Assembly: GCA_022827055.1 (NCBI GenBank)
Contig: JAJDTR010000077.1
Span: 1-60,341 of the forward strand
Length of the DNA: 60,341 nucleotides
Reading direction: 5' to 3'
Source: Candidatus Poribacteria bacterium
Lineage (GTDB): Bacteria; Poribacteria; WGA-4E; JAJDTR01
Shown in pieces: positions 1 through 8,795 of the stretch. The first letter of the stretch is position 1. Every line of letters starts with the position of its first letter. The notes beneath the pieces are model-generated. The model searched no databases, had not been told where the DNA came from, and saw nothing but the letters and a program-made list of their open reading frames with translations. Made by a program: the position numbers and the translations under genes.

Positions 1-36
1 TGCTGTAGGGAACGCAGATCTGCGTTCCCTACAGCA
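1..36. repeat. Perfect 36-nt palindrome
   Basis: The first 36 bases form a perfect inverted repeat: the arm TGCTGTAGGGAACGCAGA is followed at once by its reverse complement. Related CTGTAGGG...CCCTACAG palindromes recur in the window (for example 18393-18453), so this looks like an empty copy of the interspersed palindrome family. It could also fold as a hairpin upstream of the operon at 77. Confidence 0.85.
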
Positions 37-76
37 CGTTTGCGTTAATACTATTCTGAGAACATAGAGTCATATC

Positions 77-1240
77 ATGAGTGAAGCAGGAGCCGCACCC
101 ATTACCGCGCCGGGCTGGACGGCGAAACCCAAGGATGGCGTTTCGATCGTCGATTGCGACGTGCACCACAACTTTCGAGATCCGCGCCAACTGTTACCAT
201 ACCTGTCGGCATTCTACCAGGAACACCTCCTGGATCAGGGTCTGCATCTTGGCACTTATTCAAACGTCCCGATTCGGCGCGTTCGCACCGATCTGAAGGG
301 ACGCATCCCGAAGGACGAATTCGTAGAGGAGGATTTCTCAGGAGGTGATCCGCGGGATTTCAATTTTAAGTTGGAATTTCTGCAGGAGGAACACCTCGAC
401 CGCTGGAACATCGATGTTGCGCTTCTCACCGGTCCCCCGCCCTTCTACGGCTATTCGGGGCTGCCCGATCCGGATTGGGCTGCCGCGTTGTGCCGTGCGT
501 TCAACGATTGGACCATCGAGCATTGGCTTGAGCGCGACGAGCGTGTGGTCAACGCTATTCTGGTGTCTCCGTCGGATCCTGCCCAGGCTGCAGAGGAGAT
601 TGATAGACTTGGAGATCGGGCGGACACGGCCGCCGTGTTGGTGCCGTTGAGCGCGAGCATGCCCTACGGCAATCGATTTTATCATCCCATCTGGGAGGCG
701 TGTGAGCGCCACGGGCTGCCAGCAATCTCGCATGTCGGCGGCGACGGAGGCGCTACCAGAGCTACCCCCACCCCAGTTGGCTTTCCCACCTATTACATGG
801 AATCCCGAATGAGCCGTCCATACGCCGCCAGCGCACATGCGGCGTCGCTGATTTGCGAAGGGGTGTTCGAGAAGTTCCCGAACTTCAAGTTTGCCCTCGT
901 TGAAGTCCAACAACTCTGGGCGGTACCCGTCATGTGGCACATGGATTCCGACTGGAAAGGGCTGCGTGACCAGACGCCTTGGCTTAAACGCCTGCCGAGC
1001 GAATACTTCCGAGACCACATCCGAATCGGCACGCAGCCGATGCACGAGCCGGAGAAATCGGAGCAGATGTACCAAATGTTGGAGATGCTCCACGCGGACG
1101 AAACGCTCATCTATTGCTCGGACTTTCCCCACTTCGACTGGAACGACCCGGTAACAGTCTTTCCCAAACTCCCGGAAGAGCTGCATAGGCGCATCTTCGC
1201 CGACAACGCAATCGAGATGCTGCGGTTAAATGGGAGGTAG
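77..1240 (+). CDS. Amidohydrolase family metal-dependent hydrolase
   Basis: This 387-aa protein has the features of the amidohydrolase-2 group of TIM-barrel hydrolases and decarboxylases, which act on C-N, C-O or C-C bonds of small organic acids. An N-terminal D-x-H metal motif is at residues 28-30 (DVH), a central SHVGG segment could supply a metal-binding histidine, and a late CSDFPHFD segment near 347-354 supplies the usual last aspartate. There is no signal peptide, so it should be cytoplasmic. It is the first gene of an operon: a Rieske protein begins 6 bp after its stop and a dimethylformamidase-like gene follows. The substrate cannot be read from sequence; the context suggests oxidative or hydrolytic catabolism of a nitrogen-containing compound. 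The family call is firm, the substrate is not. Confidence 0.88.
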   Translation: MSEAGAAPITAPGWTAKPKDGVSIVDCDVHHNFRDPRQLLPYLSAFYQEHLLDQGLHLGTYSNVPIRRVRTDLKGRIPKDEFVEEDFSGGDPRDFNFKLEFLQEEHLDRWNIDVALLTGPPPFYGYSGLPDPDWAAALCRAFNDWTIEHWLERDERVVNAILVSPSDPAQAAEEIDRLGDRADTAAVLVPLSASMPYGNRFYHPIWEACERHGLPAISHVGGDGGATRATPTPVGFPTYYMESRMSRPYAASAHAASLICEGVFEKFPNFKFALVEVQQLWAVPVMWHMDSDWKGLRDQTPWLKRLPSEYFRDHIRIGTQPMHEPEKSEQMYQMLEMLHADETLIYCSDFPHFDWNDPVTVFPKLPEELHRRIFADNAIEMLRLNGR

Positions 1241-1246
1241 CCTCCG

Positions 1247-1624
1247 GTGGAGCGCGTCGTTGTTGCCAAGGTGTGGGAGATTCCGCCGGGGGGCCGCAAG
1301 ATTGTCGTACCGTTTCGGGGCAGAGCGGGCATCGGCGTCTTCAACGTCAACGGTTCGGTTTATGCGGTGCGCAACATCTGTCCGCACAAGCATGGACCGC
1401 TCTGCACGGGAGAACTGAGCGGCTGGGTTGACACCGAGGCGCCGCCCTCCGTTCAGAGTGCTGATATTGCCGTCGACGGACTGGGGGAAATTTTACGCTG
1501 CCCATGGCACCAGTGGCCATTCGATATTGCCACCGGAAAATGTCTGACGGATCCGAGCGTTCGGGTCAAGACCTATCCGGTGAAAATTGACGGCGATGAC
1601 ATCGTCGTCGAATATGAAAGCTGA
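1247..1624 (+). CDS. Rieske [2Fe-2S] ferredoxin-type protein
   Basis: A 125-aa soluble Rieske protein with both cluster-binding boxes: C45-P-H47-K-H-G and C85-P-W-H88. The spacing between the boxes (37 residues) is longer than the common 15-17 because of an insert after the first box. The GTG start at 1247 is preceded by GGGAGG, which overlaps the stop of the upstream amidohydrolase, so translation is probably coupled. There is no membrane anchor, so it is likely an electron carrier for an oxygenase rather than a bc1-type subunit. No oxygenase large subunit is adjacent; the nearest candidates for redox partners lie outside the window or are unlinked. Confidence 0.9.
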   Translation: MERVVVAKVWEIPPGGRKIVVPFRGRAGIGVFNVNGSVYAVRNICPHKHGPLCTGELSGWVDTEAPPSVQSADIAVDGLGEILRCPWHQWPFDIATGKCLTDPSVRVKTYPVKIDGDDIVVEYES

Positions 1625-1648
1625 AATGGTATTCGTTATGGAGGCGCA

Positions 1649-3664
1649 ATGAGTCTTGAACCAGGGGAACGAGGCGGGAAATCGGGGGACAGAATCGTTC
1701 AAGAGAATCAACTGCCTGGCAGCCCCTCGACGGAGTGGGACATTAACGGTCAGGGCGATCCGACGATTCAAGGTTTCGGACACGATATCAGTATCAATTG
1801 CGGCGAGACAATCTTCTTCAAGATAAAAACCGACTCGACTGACTATCGGATTGACATCTATCGGCTGGGCTATTACGGCGGTATGGGCGCACGCCTCGTT
1901 GACACGATCGAACCGTCGGTCAAGCTGCCGCAGTCTCAGCCGGAAGGCATCAGAGATTCGGCGACACACCTTTACGATTGCGGCAATTGGACTGTCTCGG
2001 CCTCTTGGAAATCCCCTTCGGACGCAGTGTCGGGCGTCTATTTTGCCCGATTGGTGCGGCAGGATTCGAGTCCCGCGAGCTGGCGCGCGGACAACGGGGT
2101 GCATGAACCTGCGGTCGCGCCGGCACCATTCGCGCACGCCTACGGCGCGTTGGGGCATGGACGCTTAGCCAACGCGCTGCGCGAACCGCGAGCGAGCCAC
2201 ATCTACTTCATCGTGCGAGACGATGAGGGTTGCTCGGATATTCTATTCCAAACAGCGGATACAACATGGCAAGCATATAACCGCTACGGCGGGCACTGCA
2301 CCTATGCGCGTTTCAATCCGGACAATCCGCGCGCGCACGGGGGACCGCCTCGCTCGTACAAGTCAAGTTACAACCGTCCCTTCGAGACACGCTATTATCG
2401 GGCGGTAAACATGGTTTTCAATGGCGAGTATCCCTTCATCCGGTGGCTTGAAGCGAACGGCTACGATGTCAGCTACTTTACCGGCGTGGATAGCGACCGG
2501 CGCGGCGAGGAGATTTTGAAACACCGGTTGTTTCTGTCGGTCGGTCATGACGAATACTGGTCGCTTGACCAGAGGAGGCATGTCGAGCACGCGCGCGATG
2601 CGGGGGTGCACCTCGCTTTCTTTAGCGGAAACGAGGTATTTTGGAAAACACGCTGGGAACCCTCCATTGACGAGGAAAAGGTGCCTCATCGAACCTTGGT
2701 CACCTACAAGGAAACGCACGACGACGCCAAGATTGACCCGGTTCCCGATGTCTGGACCGGAACCTGGCGAGATTCGCGGCCCTTCAATCCGGAGGGAGCG
2801 CAGCCGGAGAACGCGCTAACGGGCACGATTTTCACCGTGAATGCGTGGCGCAACGACCCGCTCATCGTGCCGTCGGAATACGCCAACTTGCGTTTCTGGC
2901 GGAACACCGAGGTCGCACGACTCGATCCGGGAGAGAGGGCGGTTCTGTTGAAGGGATTGCTCGGGCACGAGTGGGATGAAGACATCGACAACGGGTTTCG
3001 TCCGCCGGGTCTCTTCCGCTTGTCGGAGACGACCATCGACAACGTTATGTATCTTCAGGACCACGGCTCGGTATTCGACTCGGGCACGGCAACCCACCAC
3101 CTGACGCTGTACCGTCACGAAAGCGGCGCTTTGGTCTTCGGCGCGGGTACGGTCCAGTGGGGTTGGGGGTTGGACGCGCATCACGACACCGAAACCGGCA
3201 TTCCCCCGGAGCGTGCCAATGAACATGGCACCCGCGTGGGTGTCGACCCGCATGCTCCGGATAGGAACATCCAACAGGCGACCGTAAATCTGTTCGCGGA
3301 CATGGGGATACAGCCGTCAACGCTTCAGGACGACCTTATCCCGGCCAGCGCCTCAACCGACTCTGATCCCCCAAATTCGACCATTCACGTTCCTGCGGAT
3401 GGCGCGATTCTGTCGCAAGAAGAGCTGATTGTCAGAGGCGGCGCCCTGGACGAAGGGGGCGGCGTAGTAGCAGGGGTCGAAGTATCGGTCGACAACGGCG
3501 GCACATGGCATCCGGCAGATGGACGAGAGGCTTGGAGTTACCGATGGACTCCGGCGGAGACTGGCAGTTTCACAATCTTTAGCCGTGCCGTCGATGACAG
3601 CGGAAACTTGGAACAGCCGAGCACGGGCGTAACGGTGACGATTGCATCGGAGCAAGGGGGATAG
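1649..3664 (+). CDS. N,N-dimethylformamidase beta-subunit-like protein
   Basis: This 671-aa protein resembles the large subunit of N,N-dimethylformamidase, an amidohydrolase that cleaves the formamide C-N bond. Visible signatures are the beta-rich N-terminal part with DIYRLGYYGG (69-78) and the central GHDEYWS (299-305), typical of the DMFase large-subunit fold. The last ~95 residues (about 570-665) form a separate Ig-like or sulfite-oxidase-dimerisation-like beta domain with DNGGTWHPA. GGAGGCGCA lies just before the ATG. It is 24 bp from the Rieske gene and is the last gene of the operon. No gene for a DMFase small subunit is seen. Family membership is likely; the actual substrate is unknown, as many homologues carry this name without biochemistry. 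Confidence 0.8.
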   Translation: MSLEPGERGGKSGDRIVQENQLPGSPSTEWDINGQGDPTIQGFGHDISINCGETIFFKIKTDSTDYRIDIYRLGYYGGMGARLVDTIEPSVKLPQSQPEGIRDSATHLYDCGNWTVSASWKSPSDAVSGVYFARLVRQDSSPASWRADNGVHEPAVAPAPFAHAYGALGHGRLANALREPRASHIYFIVRDDEGCSDILFQTADTTWQAYNRYGGHCTYARFNPDNPRAHGGPPRSYKSSYNRPFETRYYRAVNMVFNGEYPFIRWLEANGYDVSYFTGVDSDRRGEEILKHRLFLSVGHDEYWSLDQRRHVEHARDAGVHLAFFSGNEVFWKTRWEPSIDEEKVPHRTLVTYKETHDDAKIDPVPDVWTGTWRDSRPFNPEGAQPENALTGTIFTVNAWRNDPLIVPSEYANLRFWRNTEVARLDPGERAVLLKGLLGHEWDEDIDNGFRPPGLFRLSETTIDNVMYLQDHGSVFDSGTATHHLTLYRHESGALVFGAGTVQWGWGLDAHHDTETGIPPERANEHGTRVGVDPHAPDRNIQQATVNLFADMGIQPSTLQDDLIPASASTDSDPPNSTIHVPADGAILSQEELIVRGGALDEGGGVVAGVEVSVDNGGTWHPADGREAWSYRWTPAETGSFTIFSRAVDDSGNLEQPSTGVTVTIASEQGG

Positions 3665-3692
3665 CGCTTTTTGTTTGTTAGGACAAACTTGC

Positions 3693-3722
3693 TTGCGAAT
3701 ATGGTGCAAACACAAGTATTAT
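3693..3722 (+). promoter_or_regulatory. Possible sigma-70 promoter for the dioxygenase gene
   Basis: TTGCGA (3693-3698) and TATTAT (3717-3722) are separated by 18 nt upstream of the gene at 3832. The match to consensus is moderate and nothing else supports it. Confidence 0.35.
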
Positions 3723-3831
3723 ATAAAAAGCCAGATCCCTAGATGCACCGAGGCTGACCTGATTTAAAGACTCAAGTCAAACTCACGTTACTCGGAAACA
3801 ATGCGCGTGATTCGCGCAAAGGAAGAGAATC

Positions 3832-4821
3832 ATGGCACATCTTACCGCCTCTCAAGTGACACACTTTGAGGAGCAGGGGTACTTGGTCGTGGAAGATCTG
3901 TTTGACCCCGAGCAAGACATTGATCCGGTCATTGAGGAGTACGCGACCGTGTTGGACCAGCTCGCCCAAGAGCTGAAGGAGAAAGGGGAAATCTCGTCCA
4001 CGTATGACGACCTTCCGTTTGGCGACCGACTGACGAAAATCTACGCCGAATCCGGCAAGGTGCATGCGCAGTATTTCGACTTTTCGTTGCCGCAGCGGAA
4101 CGTGCAGGCGGATACGCCGATGTGGGTGGGTCCCGCGGTGTTCAGGATGCTGCGAAACGAAAAGCTCCTTGATGCCGTCGAGTCGCTGATTGGACCTGAA
4201 ATCTACTCCAACCCCGTGCAGCACGTGCGCCTTAAGCCGCCGGAGCATTTATGCCCGATTAACGAGGAGACCGGGAATATCCAGCTAGGGGCGACCCCGT
4301 GGCATCAAGACACCGGCGTTGTTACGCCCGAAGCCGATGAAACAAACATGCTCACGGTGTGGTTCTGCCTGTGGGATGCGCCGATCGAGAGCGGTTGTTT
4401 AGAGGTTATTCCGAGGAGTCACCGCGAGGGATTGCTCCAACACTGCCATGCACAAGGGCAAATGTCGAGAGGATTCGGGCTGCACATTCCGGACAAATTC
4501 CTGCGTTCGGGGGATGGCGTCCCGCTTCCCATGAAGCGCGGATCGGTGCTATTTTTCCACCGCCTGAACCGCCACTCTTCGCTGCCAAACACAAGCGATA
4601 ACATCCGATGGAGTTTCGATCTTCGCTACAATCCGATGGGTCAACCAACGGGGCGCGGCGCATTTCCGGGTTTCGTCGCGCGCAGTAGATCCAATCCGGG
4701 GAGCGAACTGCACGATCCGATAGAATGGGCGAATAGGTGGTATGACACCCGCAGCAAACTTGCCGAGAGTGAAAATCCGACTTTCAACCGCTGGACGGCC
4801 GACAGCCCCACCTGCGCCTGA
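3832..4821 (+). CDS. Phytanoyl-CoA dioxygenase (PhyH) family protein
   Basis: A 329-aa non-heme Fe(II)/2-oxoglutarate oxygenase of the PhyH family, which hydroxylates small molecules. The iron triad is visible as H158-x-D160 (WHQDTGV) and H248 (NRHSSLPNTS), with R260 or R265 as the probable 2-oxoglutarate anchor. The segment IESGCLEVIPRSHREG (185-200) is the usual core strand motif. GGAAGAGA precedes the ATG. It stands alone between the DMFase-like operon and a broken gene. Such genes are often present in many copies in Poribacteria-like genomes; a second one lies at 5800-6549. Substrate unknown. Confidence 0.92.
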   Translation: MAHLTASQVTHFEEQGYLVVEDLFDPEQDIDPVIEEYATVLDQLAQELKEKGEISSTYDDLPFGDRLTKIYAESGKVHAQYFDFSLPQRNVQADTPMWVGPAVFRMLRNEKLLDAVESLIGPEIYSNPVQHVRLKPPEHLCPINEETGNIQLGATPWHQDTGVVTPEADETNMLTVWFCLWDAPIESGCLEVIPRSHREGLLQHCHAQGQMSRGFGLHIPDKFLRSGDGVPLPMKRGSVLFFHRLNRHSSLPNTSDNIRWSFDLRYNPMGQPTGRGAFPGFVARSRSNPGSELHDPIEWANRWYDTRSKLAESENPTFNRWTADSPTCA

Positions 4822-4881
4822 GGAAAGCTCAAGAGTCGATACCGCCTATAGTCAATTCCATTCATATTTACACATATTTCG

Positions 4882-4908
4882 GTAGGTGCGGTTTCTAACC
4901 GCACCTAC
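4882..4908. repeat. Intergenic hairpin (GTAGGTGCGGTT inverted repeat)
   Basis: GTAGGTGCGGTT (4882-4893) and AACCGCACCTAC (4897-4908) form a 12-bp stem with a 3-nt loop downstream of the PhyH gene. No T-run follows, so it is better seen as a member of the interspersed palindromes than as a classical terminator. Confidence 0.75.
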
Positions 4909-5035
4909 GCGACTGATGAATTCCGCATTGGTTAAGAAATCGAACCTACCGCAGTGTATGAATGATCATTGGTATTACTATAGATAATTCAAGATGGAAT
5001 TGTTTCCTGTCCGTTATTTCCCGATTCATCAAACC

Positions 5036-5734
5036 ATGTCACGTTTTCGAGAAACACTGACACATACACTCATCGGGTGTCTTGCATTGTATCTGGTTTT
5101 GGCGCCAGCGGTTGATGGCTGGTCGAACGAGGTAAGTCTCGCGCTCAAGCCGCTAAGGACCGATCCCCCGACTTCCATGACCCCCACCTGAAGCGCCTGA
5201 CCTGGTGAAGGCGCACCGCTTCGGGGAAGCGGTATTCAGACCACGTGGGCGTTTTCTTGGCGCTATGTGGATACGGAGAAGGATCGTCCCCGCTGGCGGA
5301 TGACGTTGAATTACCAGTTCCTAAGGAGGATTCAACTCGGCCTTGAATACAATCCCGCGGCGTCGGAAATCTCCCCGCTCCTCAACGCATTCCTCCTTAC
5401 AGAAACAGCTAACCGCCCCGCCCTATTCATCGGGACAAGTTCGGACCGTATCGGTTCGCCCGCCGGTACTCAAGCCTACTATTTTACGCTCGCCAAGCGC
5501 CTGCCGCGCCTGCCGCTGTCGTTGTATGCGACCGTGAACTATTCGGAATGGGACGACGGATTCAACTTCCCATTCGGCGCTACGGTCGACTTTGGCAAGG
5601 GGTTCTCCGGCCGCGGGATGTATGACGGAGATCGGTCGCACCTGATGTTCAACTATTTTCATAGACAGCACGGCGTCAGTCTCATGTACATCTGGCTTGA
5701 GCGGTTCGGCATCGCGATGTCCACGGCGTTTTGA
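5036..5734 (+). pseudogene. Broken gene for a secreted, outer-membrane-type protein
   Basis: An ATG at 5036 opens a clear signal peptide (hydrophobic LIGCLALYLVLAPAVDG) and runs about 50 codons to stops at 5189-5191 and 5198-5200. The same frame then continues without stops to 5734, with alternating hydrophobic and aromatic strands (FTLAKRLPRLPLSLYATVNY, then FGATVDFGKGF) like YjbH or porin-type outer-membrane proteins. The frame between 5170 and 5210 can only be bridged by stop read-through or by paired shifts, so the gene is probably inactivated. A separate short ORF starting at 5267 or nearby would lack a signal peptide. A sequencing error in this stretch is the alternative. Confidence 0.55.
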
Positions 5735-5753
5735 GCCGGTTACTACGTGAGAT

Positions 5754-5770
5754 GGTGGGCAGTGCCCACC
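5754..5770. repeat. Short GTGGGC palindrome (empty site)
   Basis: GGTGGGCAGTGCCCACC, followed by CTACA, between the broken gene and the second PhyH gene. The same palindrome carries a ~35-nt GATC-bounded insert elsewhere (25151-25205 and 53816-53874), so this copy is an unoccupied version. Confidence 0.8.
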
Positions 5771-5799
5771 CTACAATACCTCTGTGTTTGGTTTGGGGT

Positions 5800-6549
5800 C
5801 TACGTGGCGGCGGGCAGCGGTTTCACCACAAAGTCATTTCGTTTCGACCGGTCGGTGCCTCGCATCAGGAATAGCGATCTTGGCTGTTCCCATTTCTCAA
5901 TGTCGCGGTCATAAACAGAGGTGGTAGGAAAAAAACGCAGCGTCATGCCGCGGCGGGGTGTACCGGAGGTGTTGGGTTCAGAGCCGTGCACCAGAAATAC
6001 ATCGTGAAGCGAAATCTGTCCAGATTCCAAAACGATATCCGCAGCGGTACTTTCGTCAAACTCCGAATCGAGGAGCTCAAGCGAAAGTACGAGATCATCG
6101 CTTGGGTTGTTTTCGTGCTTGAACAATTTGCCCGGCTTGTGCGAGCCGGGAATAACCCGCAGACAGCCGTTCTCGGTGTTGGAATCGTCGATCGCAATCC
6201 ATACGGAGCAACTTGCGAGGGGTCGAATAGGCCAGTAGCGTCCGTCTTGATGCCAAGGCACCCGTTTGCCGTCATGGGCGGGTTTGCCAAAATAGCTGGA
6301 ATTCCAAATGGCTACATCCTCTCCGAGAATCTGGGATACCATGTCGAGGATGTCCGCGTTCCGCGCATAATTTAGGAATGCCGTGTCGTAGATGAGCAGA
6401 GCCGCGCAATTCTGCCGGAATTCGGGGTAGCGTTCCAGAAACCGATCAAAGTCGTCCTTGATTGACTGTATGGTCGAGTCGGGCAACCGGAAATCCGGAA
6501 TCACGAAACCCTGTTCGCGGTAGTGTGTTAGTTGCTGCGGTGTTAACAT
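5800..6549 (-). CDS. Phytanoyl-CoA dioxygenase (PhyH) family protein
   Basis: A 249-aa Fe(II)/2-oxoglutarate oxygenase. Iron ligands are H100-x-D102 (WHQDGRYWPI) and H188 (LVHGSEPNTSG); R205 (TLRFFPT) is the probable 2-oxoglutarate ligand, and TENGCLRVIPGSHKPG (125-140) is the core PhyH motif. The short WPIRPLASCSVWIAIDD pattern is typical of bacterial members related to ectoine hydroxylase, but no ectoine genes are nearby. It lies 48 bp downstream of the TIM-barrel gene on the same strand and is likely co-transcribed with it. Substrate unknown. Confidence 0.92.
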   Translation of the reverse strand: MLTPQQLTHYREQGFVIPDFRLPDSTIQSIKDDFDRFLERYPEFRQNCAALLIYDTAFLNYARNADILDMVSQILGEDVAIWNSSYFGKPAHDGKRVPWHQDGRYWPIRPLASCSVWIAIDDSNTENGCLRVIPGSHKPGKLFKHENNPSDDLVLSLELLDSEFDESTAADIVLESGQISLHDVFLVHGSEPNTSGTPRRGMTLRFFPTTSVYDRDIEKWEQPRSLFLMRGTDRSKRNDFVVKPLPAAT

Positions 6550-6597
6550 AGAGCCTGCCTCAAAAGCAGCGGTTAGTAACTAGCGGTGAGCGGTCAG

Positions 6598-7401
6598 TCA
6601 TGACTCTGAAATCAATTCGCGCAGGTGCCGAGCTGCCAATCTGAACGTCTCCCGGTCGCTGCACCGATTGACATCTTGCCCTTCAAACGTGATGGACATC
6701 ACACCGTTGAAATCCACGGACTTCAGAATCCGCACGATGCGGGAGTAATCCAGCCATTCCTCGCGACCGTTGTCGATTTTGTAGATTTTTGCCCGGACGT
6801 AGGCTGCGTAGGGAGCCGTCTGTTCCATATACCGGTAAATATCGACGTTCTGATTGCCAACACCGCGATTCAACCCGGGTGATCCGACCCATTGCCCGGT
6901 GTCCAAAATAAATGTAAAGTTCTCACGGTCCGTATCTCGGAGTATGCGCAAGATGTCATCGCCGGTGCATGGATGATTTTGCAAGCCCACCATGATTCCG
7001 GCGTCGGCCGCGAAATCGCACACTTCCCGGAAGCATTCAATTTCACTTTCACCGCCGCCCTCCTCCGGGGCGCCGCAGAAGAGTCGAATCATGGGCGCTC
7101 CCAAAAACGCCGCCATTTCCACATCCAATTTGGCTTGCTCCACCTTCGCTCGCAATTCCTCCTCGATCCCCACGAAATGGCCGCCGGACGCCAGATACCC
7201 GATGGGTAACCCCGCCTTCAGACATTTTAGTTTGATGTTGAGCAGATAGTCTGGATCGCGGGAGTTGAATCCGACATCGGCACGGAAATCTATGGCATCC
7301 AGCCGCAATTTATACGCCAGGTCGATGAAGGATTCGACATCCGGGAACGCTTTGGGTTCGTCTTTGCCGAAATATGAGGCGTAGATGCCAATTTTAATCA
7401 T
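6598..7401 (-). CDS. Sugar phosphate isomerase/epimerase-like TIM barrel
   Basis: A 267-aa protein of the xylose isomerase-like TIM barrel (AP endonuclease 2) superfamily. The N-terminal KIGIYASYFG strand, the central VGLQNHPCTGDDILRIL segment with a metal-binding histidine, FILDTGQW and the late SITFEG glutamate (residues about 240-245) match the metal-dependent isomerase/epimerase pattern. A strong ribosome site (GGAGGTGA) sits directly before the ATG. It precedes a PhyH-family gene on the same strand, a combination seen in catabolic gene sets for sugars or inositol-like compounds. The exact substrate is not readable. Confidence 0.85.
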   Translation of the reverse strand: MIKIGIYASYFGKDEPKAFPDVESFIDLAYKLRLDAIDFRADVGFNSRDPDYLLNIKLKCLKAGLPIGYLASGGHFVGIEEELRAKVEQAKLDVEMAAFLGAPMIRLFCGAPEEGGGESEIECFREVCDFAADAGIMVGLQNHPCTGDDILRILRDTDRENFTFILDTGQWVGSPGLNRGVGNQNVDIYRYMEQTAPYAAYVRAKIYKIDNGREEWLDYSRIVRILKSVDFNGVMSITFEGQDVNRCSDRETFRLAARHLRELISES

Positions 7402-7506
7402 TCACCTCCTCCATTGTCGGAAACCCACGCGGAAAACACGCTTATTCTCATAAGTCGCGGTAGGTAGATTAGAATTTGCCGGCGATTAATGTGAGCGCAT
7501 GCTTAA

Positions 7507-7700
7507 TGGTAGGGGCGAGGTTTCCTCGCCCAGTGGGTTGGAGGCTCTCTATGAGATTAGCTTTTGCCGGGGATTTACAATGGGAACTCTATCGCCTTGG
7601 GATCTACTATCGCCCTCCCTATCCGGTCGGTTGATCTATTCACTCACTTAATCCCTCCATATTCAGTCGGTTGATCGTTAGTCACGTGGTCAATCCCGGC
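7507..7700. repeat. Interspersed repeat cluster in a 407-bp gene-free gap
   Basis: The gap 7402-7808 contains no convincing gene. It holds a hairpin of GGGGCGAGG and CCTCGCCC arms (7512-7531) and then modules of the GATC-type repeat: CTATCGCC (near 7569), a second CTATCGCC (near 7607), CTATCCGGTCGGTTGATC (near 7618) and TATTCAGTCGGTTGATC (near 7658). This looks like repeated or degenerate insertions of the same 18-nt unit. Confidence 0.7.
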
Positions 7701-7808
7701 TCCTACAGGCGCCGGTGCATCACTCATCGGGAGACATGGTCCACTCCGCCGATCTCGCGCAGACATTGCGAACTCATCCGGCGACGATGAGATGTCAAAA
7801 GGACCTAC

Positions 7809-8753
7809 CTAGTAACCCTTACGCTTATCTATCACGCTCAGGAAGGGCTTGCCGACTAGGAATCGCTCAAGGTTGTCGCAGAATAGCCCGACCGTTCGAT
7901 CATCCCGATTGGGCGAGCCGCCCGCGACATGGGGCGTGACGATGACGTTGGGCAAGTCCCAGAGCGGGCTGTTCTGAGGAAGTGGTTCTTCCGGGGTTAC
8001 GTCCAATCCGGCGCCGCCAATCAAACCTTCCTCCAAAGCGCGGAGCAGGGAAGGCTCATCGACGATTTTCCCGCGTGTGACGTTGATGAGCAGCGCGCTC
8101 GGTTTCATCCGCCGGAAGGCGTCGTCATCAAACATGCCGTGGGTTTCATCCGTCAGCGGGGCGCAAATCGAAACAACATCCGATTCGGCAAGCAGGTCAT
8201 AAAACCGGTCCATCTTCCACACTTCGTGGACAAATGAGGGGGCATCGACATCTTCGGGATCGACCGCAATCACGCGCATGTCAAACCCCTGCGCGCGTTT
8301 CGCCACGTCAATGCCGGTGCCGCCCAGACCCACGATTCCGAGGGTGCGGCCAGCCAGCTCCCAGGTCTCGTCGCGGATAGACCAGCGGTTTTCCCACGTG
8401 CGCTCGCGTACGGCGCGACCAACGCCGCGTATCAAACCGAGGATTAGTGCCCACGTCTGGTCGGCAAGGTGGGGACCGACATACCCCTTCGCACTAAGCA
8501 ATACGACATCGCTCTCGACAAATTCGGGGAAAAGCAGTCCGTCCACGCCGGCGCCAAGAACCTGCACCCATTTCAGTTGCCGAGCGGCGTCGAAAAGCGA
8601 TCGGTTGAAATCGCCGAACAGAATGTCAGTATCAGGAATTTCCTTGAGCCGCGCAGCCTCGTCCTTCGGCTCGGCGATTACGAGGTCGGGGGATACGGAT
8701 TGAATCTGTTGGCGATGATCGGATGTAATCTCGGTGTTAATCAAAATCTTCAT
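7809..8753 (-). CDS. D-2-hydroxyacid dehydrogenase
   Basis: A 314-aa NAD(P)-dependent dehydrogenase that reduces 2-oxoacids to D-2-hydroxyacids. The Rossmann motif is VGLGGTG (141-147) followed by D165, which favours NAD. Catalytic residues fit R227 (NVTRGKIVDE), E255 or E256 (TPEEPLP) and H275 (TPHVAGGSP). The protein is close to family length. An AGGATGAAAG site precedes the ATG. It is the gene downstream of the YCF48-like lipoprotein (43 bp apart, same strand) but a shared function is not evident. Substrate unknown; glyoxylate/hydroxypyruvate-type reductases are the nearest general class. Confidence 0.9.
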   Translation of the reverse strand: MKILINTEITSDHRQQIQSVSPDLVIAEPKDEAARLKEIPDTDILFGDFNRSLFDAARQLKWVQVLGAGVDGLLFPEFVESDVVLLSAKGYVGPHLADQTWALILGLIRGVGRAVRERTWENRWSIRDETWELAGRTLGIVGLGGTGIDVAKRAQGFDMRVIAVDPEDVDAPSFVHEVWKMDRFYDLLAESDVVSICAPLTDETHGMFDDDAFRRMKPSALLINVTRGKIVDEPSLLRALEEGLIGGAGLDVTPEEPLPQNSPLWDLPNVIVTPHVAGGSPNRDDRTVGLFCDNLERFLVGKPFLSVIDKRKGY

Positions 8754-8795
8754 CTTTCATCCTCGCAAGTGCGTGAAAGTTATTGTCCAACTTCC

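Noticed and set aside
338..1186. Long minus-strand frame opposite the amidohydrolase
   Set aside because: Shadow of the real gene in a GC-rich region; the plus-strand protein has clear family motifs.
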